The notes beneath the pieces are model-generated. The model did not search any database, was not told the DNA's origin, and was given only the letters and a program-made list of their open reading frames with translations. From Venturia oleaginea (Eukaryota; Ascomycota; Dothideomycetes; Venturiales; Venturiaceae): a stretch of DNA of 64,000 nucleotides. Each line of letters opens with the position of its first letter. The first letter of the stretch is position 1. Shown one piece after another: positions 33,911 to 42,465 of the stretch. The translations under genes and the position numbers were made by a program. The stretch covers positions 1,240,001-1,304,000 of the forward strand of contig JABMLP010000007.1 in NCBI GenBank assembly GCA_013176395.1, given 5' to 3'.

Positions 33911-35513
33911 CTAAAACAGCACACACAGCGAGAACTCAATTTTTGGAATTTACAGAAGTATCATCTAAAGATCATCAAAACACCTCTGCCAGTGGCCGCT
34001 CCGGCCTCTAGAGGCCATCGCGCGTCCCTCAGCGTCGATGAGATACCTCTAGAGTCGCCGTCGCGGCCACGGCAGAGCAAGCAGACGAATACATGAGCAA
34101 GCTACACGAACGATGCGTCCACCAAAGATAACAGCAACCATCTAGTCACTATCTTCCGGCTAGTCCAGCACCCCAGACGATACTGCAACGCTCCGAGTCG
34201 ACGAGTCACTGCTAGAACGGCAATACCTTCAACACAACTCAAACACCAGACGCCCGGTGTGCAACAATCGGCACCACACACCACTGCAACGACTAGACAA
34301 CCTCTCCCAACGTCTTGGCAAACCGTCCTGCTACAAGCTGTTGCCCAGAGCCTTGAGCCTCTCCCCAAACTGTTGCCTCCCAGTTATGGCATTGGCAAGA
34401 GTAGGTGCGCGACACAGTAAGTAGTAAGGACGCATAGAAGGAGCCTATTGGCGGCAAATCCCCTCCCTGTAAGCTAGCAGACGTAGCCTTGAGCCTCTCC
34501 CCAGACTGTTGCGTCCCAGTTATGGCATTGGCAAGAGTAGGTGCGCGATATAGCAAGCAGGGAGAGCGACTAGCAGCAGATAGGCTCCGACTATAAGACG
34601 ACAGGTCTACAACACAATCGGTGCGACACGATACGGCAGCTGCTAGAGAACCTCATCTACTATCGTCTCCGCAAACCGTCCTGCTGCAAGCTGATGTCCA
34701 GAGCCTTGAGCCTCTCCCCAAACTGTTGCGTCCCAGTTATGGCATTGGCAAGAGTAGGTGCGCAACACAGTAAGCAGTAAGGACGTATAGAAGGAGCTTA
34801 TTGGCGGCAAATCCCCTCCCTACAAGCCAGCAGACGTAGCCTTGAGCCTCTCCCCAGACTGTTGCGTCCCAGTTATGGCATTGGCAAGAGTAGGAGCGCG
34901 ATATAGCAAGCAGGGAGAGCGACTAGCAGCAGGTAGGCTCCGACTATAAGACGGCAGGTCTATAGCACGATCGGCGCCATACAATACGGCAGCTACCAGA
35001 CAGCCTCGTCTACGGGCATACCCGGAGTATCACACCCAAGCAGCGAAATCACGACTACGATGGTTACTATTGTCTCCAGCATCACACAACCAAATACACT
35101 GCCGCATAGGAATCTGGTGCAAGGCAACTTTCACAAGCAGAAACATACTTAGGGAACCCATTGGCCTTGAGGGATAAGGCGAAACAGATAGACAAAGCTG
35201 AGCACTAGAGGGAGACTGTAGGTAGAAGGATAGCGAAACACGAGGCATTGCCTCTTGAGTCTACATAGCACAGATATACTAGCAGAGTAACCAGTATCTA
35301 CAAGAGCCAGCGGGCATTTGGAGATACTGGTTAAGGGAAAAGAAGGAGGACCGGGGGGACAGCTGGTCTTGTTTCAGTAAACGGGGCGAAGTGGGGCGCG
35401 GTGGATTATATAATCTATCACGTGTCGGCTGTCTGATGAAGTCCTCCTAACCGGACATAGCTGCGTGATTAAGCGGCTGCAACCGAGTAGGATAAAATCA
35501 ATCAATCAATCAA
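33911..35513 (+). mobile_element. Non-coding LINE/SINE-like retroelement insertion (1603 bp)
   Basis: The segment is bracketed by a perfect 12-bp direct repeat, TCAACCACACCG, at 33899-33910 and 35514-35525. Its right end is a tandem AATC tail (about 35495-35513) directly abutting the second copy. Simple-repeat 3' tails and 7-20 bp target duplications are typical of target-primed (non-LTR) retrotransposition. No frame longer than about 88 codons exists and none resembles reverse transcriptase, so it is probably non-autonomous. The interior carries large composite tandem repeats (34255-35020), and a perfect 14-bp palindrome (GGCCTCTAGAGGCC) sits at 34003-34016. Orientation is + from the tail. 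Confidence 0.75.
34255..35020 (+). repeat. Composite tandem repeat, 353-bp higher-order unit with 136-bp subunit
   Basis: The box GCCTTGAGCCTCTCCCCA starts at 34350, 34486, 34703 and 34839. Spacing is 136, 217 and 136 bp, so the higher-order period is exactly 353 bp. About two full units are present, with degenerate partial units at both edges (boundaries approximate). Each box continues into the block CCCAGTTATGGCATTGGCAA. Confidence 0.9.
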
Positions 35514-35525
35514 TCAACCACACCG

Positions 35526-36285
35526 TTCCTCAACACCATGAACTTCAATCGATACGATAACACATACAACTGTATACAGCCTCTATCGCTGCTGTGTCCT
35601 TCAGCCTGAAATTTATGGCTTTACCGCGGTTCTTGGCGTACATCGGCTAGGTCAGTATCGAGGTAATTCAAACCACTCGTATTCGTCACTATTCAAATGG
35701 GTTTACTAGGTAATAATATTAATCAGATTTTACGTGGTATGTAATGGCGTATGTGCCGTGTGCCCACAATCTCTATCTACAATTGCAAAACAGACCGCGC
35801 CCCGTCCATGGACCGGCGCCGTCGAACTATGCCCCCCCCCCCGTTCACTACCCGATTCATTTATACTGTGGTCAGTGTAGGACACCCTCCGGTCCTGATG
35901 CTCCCAATCCTCTGTTCCGGGTCCGGTGTTGTCCAGATTCCGAGTTGGCCATTGTTGTTGTAATTCCAAGGTCTAGAATTTTTACAACACCAGGATCCAA
36001 TATGCCAAGCATCGTGAGGACCCAACCATTGCGAGTCCAGGTGAGGGCGTGGTAACGGACACGGCGCGCCCTGGTAACGCGCCGTTAATAAATAAACAAC
36101 TTCCACCACAATCTCTCCTCCCTCCTTCACCTCACAACAATCTTCAGTCCACACCTCTTCCTCTCTCCTCAGTCCCTCCTCAAGACCCTCATCGCACCTT
36201 CAGCTCTCCAACGCTTCCTCCTACGCTTCAGTTCTGTGTTCCACCGTCCTACTTTGTCTCACCTCGCTCCTCACCCTGTCCAACA
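35526..36285. other. Stretch between two mobile elements, no intact gene
   Basis: It contains a C12 run around 35831-35842, an imperfect GGCGCG/CGCGCC inverted repeat at about 36058-36088, and a CT-rich leader-like tract (36100-36280) before the small frame at 36286. Confidence 0.4.
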
Positions 36286-36420
36286 ATGCCTCCTAAAGCT
36301 ACTCCGCAACACGCCAAAAACCGCAAACGTCGAGCACCCGGTACACCTGCTACCCCCATGACCGCCGAAGATGTCCCAGAGATCGACCTCAATGCTTTGC
36401 GTCACGATCTTCCCTGCTAG
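36286..36420 (+). pseudogene. Possible gene fragment, basic N-terminus then Cys-rich region, broken by TAG
   Basis: An ATG after a long CT-rich leader opens a 44-codon frame (MPPKATPQHAKNRKRRAPGT start, then EIDLNALRHDLPC) that stops at TAG (36418-36420). The same frame continues after the stop with KCSCVWLAGVRTDGRC, which resumes a Cys pattern. This suggests a nonsense mutation inside a zinc-binding-like segment. The adjacent LINE remnant begins within about 100 bp on the other strand. I do not recognise the family; it may be a transposon-associated gene or a host gene cut by insertion. Confidence 0.3.
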
Positions 36421-36642
36421 AAGTGCTCGTGTGTCTGGTTGGCTGGAGTTCGTACTGATGGACGGTGTTTGTACTTCTCTGCTCGTCCCCCCCTCCTATC
36501 CTGTGTCTTCTCACTCAACTCTCCCCACCAGGCGCGGCGCCGCGGAGAAGTTTGACCTGTTCTCCTTTTGTGCGTTGTTTGCCACGGTAAGATAGGGCAG
36601 GATATTATTGTCGAGCATCCACCTAGCAGCAGCCTTACATCC

Positions 36643-36834
36643 TGTTGATTCGGCTTTGTACACGTGTATGAAATAGTAATGAAATGATATTGTAACGATA
36701 ATGAAATGATAATGAAATAAACATATATGGATAAGTCTCTTGTGTTCTTGATTGTTCTTGTTCTTCTTTTTGAACATTGAGGTATCCTTGAGATGCAGAG
36801 ATTGCACCGCCCCTGTCAGTGCCAAGGATACGAC
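36643..36834. mobile_element. 192-bp insertion within the LINE, flanked by 6-bp direct repeat
   Basis: ACATCC occurs at 36637-36642 and again at 36835-36840. Removing the 192 bp between them plus one copy joins the LINE frame exactly (SKGC to KAAARW), so this is a precise insertion. It has no terminal inverted repeats. Its right end holds a 50-bp foldable segment: GTATCCTTG (36782-36790) pairs with CAAGGATAC (36823-36831) around an inner GCAC/GTGC hairpin. The rest is AT-rich with aatgaaatgata words. Class unknown: perhaps a short SINE-like or other non-autonomous element. Confidence 0.6.
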
Positions 36835-37208
36835 ACATCCCTTACTGGTATTGAGTGCCGTACGTATCGATGTTGTACCAGTTTATCTCCTCAGATGGTC
36901 TCTATTGTATCTGGGGCAGCAGTCGAATACATGGATTAGTGTCTGGTGTAGCCATTTACACGCGCATTCCGGGGTCATCCCTGGCACATGTATCGCTGCC
37001 AGCCAGGACCGGAGTCCGAATACCTCTGTTCTTATCAAAAACACCGCTGTAGCTTCAAGTTTCGTGAGGCCATCGTACAGTCCCAGTGTCTCGTCCTCCC
37101 ACTCCTTAGACCAAGTCGCACCGGCCTTGCTCCTTCTCTTCTCCTCCCACCTTGCCCTCCATATCTCCTCCAGCAGCGCGGAGATTTTGGAGGGCAGCCT
37201 ATATTTAT

Positions 37209-38220
37209 CGGCTAATGACTGTACACCCACAATCATCGATTTTTCGGACTATTGCATACATGATTGCGACGATTGCAATTATTGTATGTTCAATGACTAT
37301 TACATACATACAATTCTGTAGCAATCAACACAATTAATATAGTTGTAGTCAACACAGTGGAGGGCAACTTACCGTGCAAACTTCTGCTTAAAAACCCGAT
37401 TTCAGCAACACCAACAACCTCAAATTACACCTATGGCGACACTATCATCAAGCCAGGCGCTGTCCCAGCGCTCTCAAAAACCTCCTGCACCTGAAGATAT
37501 CCCTCTCTATCCAACGCTCCAGCTTGGAATGACTTTCGAGACTCTTGAGGAAGCCAAAAACCTCATTACCGACGCGATTGCGACCGCCAATGAGTCTTTC
37601 AACGTTAAGAACAGCAAGCCCCAGTTCTGACAACTCGAATGCCGTGGTCGTGAGAAGAATACATGCCATTTCGCAATACGAGTAGCCCTCGTAGGCAAGC
37701 CAAAGGAGTGGAAGTTACGACAACTTAAGAAGCATACGTGTCCGCTATCCTGTGCATTCTGCGGCTCAAAAAACCATATGAGTGACGCCTGTGATACCAG
37801 CGAGATTAGTAGGGACATTGAGTTGTTATCGGAGGAAGAATGAGCGGATTTGAGGCCGCCGGCAGTATGTACAGCGGCCTTAGCACGGTTCTGAGCGAGA
37901 TATTTGAGCCAAAACAATGAATTTAATTGAGTTGAGTCGATTGCCGTGTAGTTTGAGTTTGTACATTATTCAAATGCGGTTAGCGCCATTCTATGGTGAT
38001 GGTCGGCGTAATGCCCCTGAGATTGACTTCGATTACAGCAGCGACTCTATGCAATGAATGGCTGAACCTTTTGGCCTCAAACATATAATCAGTGACTATC
38101 GCATACAATTAATGACTAAAACATACACGAATTTGTCTTCATACCAAATAATTGTGCTAGTCATTGCGTGTATGTGCTGGTCCGAAAAATCGATGATTGT
38201 GGGTGTACAGTCATTAGCTG
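37209..38220 (+). mobile_element. Mutator-like element (MULE), 1012 bp, inserted in the LINE
   Basis: Terminal inverted repeats of 41 bp differ at a single position. The left begins CGGCTAATGACTGTACACCC (37209) and the right, in reverse complement, CAGCTAATGACTGTACACCC (ends 38220). They extend through CAATCATCGATTTTTCGGAC. Perfect 10-bp target duplications CTATATTTAT flank it at 37199-37208 and 38221-38230, the size expected for MULEs. Excising the element with one duplication copy restores the LINE reading frame (LHKYRLPSKISA), so it inserted after the LINE did. The interior holds a truncated, broken N-terminal transposase-like frame; the element is therefore non-autonomous. Confidence 0.88.
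37433..37843 (+). pseudogene. Truncated MULE transposase N-terminal region with internal TGA
   Basis: From ATG at 37433 the frame runs 65 codons to TGA (37628-37630), where tryptophan would be expected (QF-stop-QLECRGREKN). It then continues open for 70 codons to TGA at 37841-37843. The second half has a WRKY/FAR1-like zinc-binding flavour, as MULE transposases have at their N-terminus: CRGREKNTCHFAIRVAL, LRQLKKHTCPLSC and CAFCGSKNHMSDAC. The catalytic DDE domain is absent, consistent with an internally deleted derivative. Confidence 0.65.
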
Positions 38221-39521
38221 CTATATTTATGTAGGTTTCCCCCCCTTCGAGCTCTCTTTCTCCTATTTTCGGCTCCCGGTTCCTCAGCGTCGGGCCTTCC
38301 TCGCTCCCTTCTCATCCTGGCAGTGGCCCGTCTCTGGTTGTAGGGTCCCGCTTCATGTGTAGGTCTCCCTAGCGTTGGTGTGGCGGGAGGTTGGGGTTAT
38401 TCCTAACGGTATGTATGGGTCGTCGACCCGGTCTTAGCTCTGGCTCCGGTCCTCCATAGTATACTAAGTTGGGTAGCTCTGCGGGAGCATACTGAGGCAT
38501 TTCGTTGGACTGCTTCTCCCGTAGTGCTAGTCTAGCAGCTCCCATCTCCGCCGGTGTCTCCGGTCACCGGGGAAGTACCCTGGGTTTTCCTCTCCTTCTT
38601 CTCCCCCTTGGTGGTGGGGGGACAGCCTCCATGTCCTTCCACATGAGTTCAACTGTGTGTCGTATCTCTTTTTCCACCGGATGGTCCTTTACCGCTCCCA
38701 CTCGTTCCAGGACGAGCTGCTCCACGTATAGGTCCATCGGCTGGACCGACGTCTCCCTTTCCAGCGCAACAACGGGGGTTCGCCTATAGCCCCCGGTTAC
38801 CTTCCTAAGGCAGTCCCTCTGGACTCTTGCCAATCGCTCCATGTGCGGTGCCCGCGTAATACCTCCAGCTCGGTCATTGCATCCCCACGCCTGGATTCCA
38901 TATAGGAGGGTGGGTCTTACCAGTGCAATATAAATGAGTCTGGACTTCCGCAATGATGGTCCAAATTTTCCGGCTACCAGCCGCCCCATTGCTCCCATAG
39001 CTGCTCTGGCCTTGCCGATGGCCCTATTCATGTGGGACTCCCAACTCAACGACGAATCGAACCAGACCCCGAGCATCCTGATCTCCTTCTTCATTACCTT
39101 TACTGGAGTCCCATCAACCACTACTATAGAGTCCATGTCCCTGGCCGGGCCTCCGTCCGTTTGGCCTGCTTGAAGTGCATTAGTCGGTAATTTATGGGGT
39201 TAAATGTCGCCCCATGTCTCTTTGCCCAAGCGATACATCTATCATGTGCAACGATTAGTCTCCGGCAGTCGTCTGAGGCCGATGCCCCCAGGCAATCAAG
39301 GTTGTGTCGTCCACGAAGCCAAAGCCGACCAGCCCATCATTTGGTGTCTGTGGAATTCCTCGAGTAGCTGCGACAGAAAGAAGAGGAACAGTATCGGTGA
39401 GAGGTTGGTGGTCCCCTGCGGTATCCCGGTCCTGGCTGAAGTCCACTCGCTCGTAAATCCGGTAAAGGACCATATTATATATAAGACAACCGAGTAACTC
39501 CAAAATATCGATGGAATTCAC

Positions 39522-39909
39522 TTAGATAGGTAGTATGTTTTTATGAAAATCCGAAATCGAATGGAGATCCCGTAGATCTTAATCTACTAATATCTTATCT
39601 CTTAGAAAACCACTCGACTACATATTGCAAATGTCCTCGATAACCCTTGAGATATATGGTATATTGATATTAGCCGGATATTATATCAATAGTAGAATCC
39701 TCGCGTGTGCAAGCGAGGTCTCCTACGTTAACCGCAATTTATTACTTCCAATACGTCTAGTTGGTTACAGAGGGGCTAGTACAAATACTTACTCTTCCCG
39801 CTGTGTCCAAAATCTGGCAACGCATCTCGTAAAGCAACCCTTCTTCCCAACCTTTTACCAACTTCTTCCCGAGCTCGAACTTGACGTTCTCGCCTAGACG
39901 AACTCCAAA
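39522..39909. other. AT-rich gap between LINE remnant and small secreted protein gene
   Basis: The first 150 bp are strongly AT-rich and look like decayed repeat sequence. A short perfect inverted repeat (CCTCGC/GCGAGG) lies near 39700. The last 60 bp, immediately before the ATG at 39910, should contain the promoter or leader. Confidence 0.4.
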
Positions 39910-40340
39910 ATGCGATTTGCAGGCCTCCTCCCCATTATCTTGGGATACCTTCTGAGGTCAGTATCTGGAATGATGATTGTCGTTATAGTCCCTTCAACTC
40001 AAAGCTTTCAGTCCTACAACAGCCCAAGCTCAAATCAATGTATTCCGCTACTGCTGTAACACCAAACAGAACAACGCTCCGCAAAATCACGCTACAGATT
40101 CTTGTTGTATATACGGAAAGGTGATCCGAACCAACCCGGCCAGACTAGTGGTAAGCCTAAGACTCCTAATACTATTACCATGTAATCTCGTAGCATCACG
40201 CTAGCATTGATCGCCTACTAACTTTTGTTATCATTTTCTAGTGCAACCTTCCAGCACTCAAATTGCAGGGTTTACCGACATGTTGCTACGCCCAGGGTCA
40301 AAAGGCGGGCAGCCTTGACTGGACAGCTTGCCAACTCTAA
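39910..40340 (+). CDS. Small secreted cysteine-rich protein, 8 Cys (effector candidate)
   Basis: Three exons: 39910-39956, 40012-40150 and 40242-40340. Introns are 55 and 91 bp, all gt-ag with matching phases, and the product is 94 residues. The acceptor at 40011 was chosen because it completes a signal peptide ending in PTTAQA; the next cag 13 bp downstream leads to an early stop. After the signal peptide (MRFAGLLPIILGYLL start) the mature part is about 72 residues with eight cysteines spaced CC-x15-CC-x14-C-x12-CC-x14-C. This is not the hydrophobin order (C-CC-C-C-CC-C). No homologous family is recognised. It lies between transposon debris and a second secreted Cys-rich gene on the same strand. 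Confidence 0.7.
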
Positions 40341-40773
40341 GCAAGGACCTGGTATGATTCTTGTAGGATATGATTGCCTAAAGGAATTTTCCAGCTGCGA
40401 GGATGCGATGAATTGAAGTTGCAGGTGACCGGATGCTGTAATTGATGGTCAAGAGTGAATTCGAATTGCGGAGGTGTAAACGAGAATATATATTGAGTTT
40501 CCCGGATACTATGTTGAATATATACTGTGGTGTGGTATAAATTTAATATCAAGTGGCCAAATCCTTATGAACTCTGCCTCGCATCCTCTTTATAGCAAAA
40601 TTACCCCTGCGAATCCTTGCTGCAGTTAAAGTGTTGTAGGCCCGATAGACAATTAAATCCCATGACACCTCAGTAAATTGTACATAGCGTACGGACGATG
40701 TTAAATCTCAAATCGCCACCTTAAATATCCTGAATTCTTCAACTCTTATCAATTCAAAACTTCAATTTTAACT
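40341..40773. other. Spacer between the two small secreted protein genes
   Basis: AT-rich, no open frame of note. It should hold the promoter of the downstream gene; a run ending in cttatcaattcaaaac precedes the ATG. Confidence 0.4.
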
Positions 40774-41182
40774 ATGCTCTCGCCACTTTACCTCTCAACA
40801 GTCGTCCTCGCCGTCGTACAGCAAGTCTCTGGATGTACTCCAGAATCTACAGAAGCCATACAAGGTGGAAGATGGGTGTGGACCTGCGCAAAGTGTCCTA
40901 GTGCTAGCATTATCCAAATCGTACGTTATACCAAATAAACTAGGCTATATGATTATCCATCTCTAGTATCGAGTAAAGAAACTTCTAGGCTAATTAGATG
41001 TTATAGAAGCCAAATTGTGGCACTGATAAACCTAACCTGTGCTCGACCAAATGCTATCCTGAAGATGTTGGTAAACAAGGATGCTGCGTACATTCCACCT
41101 CTCTAAGCTTGTGAGGGCCGTGCTAATGTGTTCGTAGTACGCCTGGTGTACAAATTGTGGCAGTTGCGGCTGTGCAAAATAA
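40774..41182 (+). CDS. Small secreted cysteine-rich protein, 12 Cys (effector candidate)
   Basis: Three exons: 40774-40920, 41007-41087 and 41138-41182. Introns are 86 and 50 bp, all junctions are phase 0, and the product is 90 residues. A signal peptide (LYLSTVVLAVVQQVSG) precedes a mature region of about 70 residues with twelve cysteines, one of the densest in the window. Blocks include TCAKCP, KPNCGTDKPNLC, KCYPEDVGKQGCC and WCTNCGSCGC. Six disulfides are possible. The exon phases and the way cysteines stay in frame across both junctions support the model. No known domain is recognised. It shares only a CCYA block with the upstream 8-Cys protein, so common ancestry is doubtful. Confidence 0.7.
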
Positions 41183-42465
41183 CTATCGAAATGAACAATA
41201 TCTTGAGACGACTTTGGCAAAGTGTACATGGTTGAATGATGGGTCTGTTTGCGGTCTTTAGGAAAGCGAAGGTCGACGGGCGAGACTTCGTATGAATCCA
41301 GATCTCTAGAGACTCATCGGCGGCATAGACGTCCTCCCTTCTTCGCCTTATTGAAGAAGCATTGTTGATAGTTCTGTGGAAAGATAATCTTAAGTGACGG
41401 CATCTGGGAGCAAAAGTCGAAATTGAGATTGGCGTTTTGTTGATTCTTGTGTCCCCCTTGGCTTCGAATCCTCTTGATCCTCATCATATTGGAATCTCTC
41501 CTTTTCTTCCTTTCGGCTGTCAGCAGAAATCGGAAGCATTTGAATCTCTGCTTACCAAAACATATCACTTTCAATGACGTACTAACCCCGTTTCAACAGG
41601 ACGGGGACACATTGAAAGGCCATACTGTGGCTACAACATCCTCAAGGGCTAGGAAGTGATCCAGGCAGACCAAATTCGCCGCGCTCGAATGTCTACCTGG
41701 TAGCACATATGCTGCAACGGTCAAGTTCTCCAGTGCCCTCGTAATTGCGACGTCTGAGCCACCATTATACGCCATCACGACTCCTTGGAGGGTCCATCAC
41801 CCAGGACAGCTTGAGAAAGTGTTAACGGATACTAACCGGCGCGGGATGGAAGATGATCTCGATCTGATAGGGAGAGTACTCGGAACGATCTATCCCTTCA
41901 CACAGAAATCGCGCTTATTCTTACCTTTGCGCTGGTAATTCCCGTAACACCCATCGGCCTCGGTTGTTGTGGTAGCTGTGCTAGCTATGCAACTCCCGCA
42001 AGACCAAAACGACTGGACATCAAAACGATGAAAGCTCGGCCGGACGAAAAGGAGAGAAACAACAACAAAGAGGCTCACATGGAGCTCAACACAAGATTGG
42101 AGAATAACGAAGGTTTTCCTAAGTCAGGACCGCTTGTGAAATGGGAAAGCTGAACAGAGAGAGAAAGACTTTTGCGTGCATGTAATAAAATAGCAAAGGA
42201 AGAGGTCAACAATGGAAAGAGAAGGAGGTTCCACCTATTGACTCAAACGCCGTGAGGGGAACGATTTGAGATCGATAGCGATGAAATTATGATCAGCTCA
42301 TCTTCAGTTCGACAAGGAATTTGATCATTCTGTTTCCCGCCATTATCAGCAGACGTGCCCACGACGCTCAAACGCCTTGTATACGACTTACAATCATGCA
42401 CGTTCATTAAATGCTTCCAAGGTTTCTAAGTGATGTATATCATAATGAGAAAATATCATCACCCC
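41183..42465. other. Intergenic, 1.3 kb, no gene seen
   Basis: It holds short frames only (at most 86 codons, 41314-41574 minus). It lies downstream of the 12-Cys gene and of the phosphatase, which is on the opposite strand. Confidence 0.4.

Larger units (their letters stand above)
36511..39521 (-). mobile_element. Decayed LINE (non-LTR retrotransposon) ORF2 remnant, Tad/I-like, with nested insertions
   Basis: Read on the minus strand, fragments of one reverse-transcriptase polyprotein appear in order: TSARTGIPQGTTNLSPILF (about 39430-39370), the catalytic FVDD box (about 39323-39306, shifted frame), CIAWAKRHGATFNPINYRL, a 190-codon frame 39136-38564 (LGVWFDSSLSWESHMN, LLYGIQAWGC), then after an inserted element LEATAVFLIRTEVFGLRSWL, and finally KAAARWMLDNNILPYLTVA near 36560-36650. 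This order is that of a LINE RT thumb, RNase H or linker, and C-terminus. Several frameshifts and stops show it is dead. The 5' end is missing beyond about 39520. Both boundaries are approximate. The 3' tail and target duplication were not found. Confidence 0.8.

Noticed and set aside
35425..35460. CTGATGA followed by a GTCC/GGAC stem near the element's 3' end, resembling a hammerhead ribozyme core
   Set aside because: The conserved GAAA after stem II and a plausible stem III are absent, so the match is probably chance.
39910..41182. The two small Cys-rich genes as recent duplicates of each other
   Set aside because: Cysteine spacing, intron positions and phases differ; only a four-residue CCYA block is shared.
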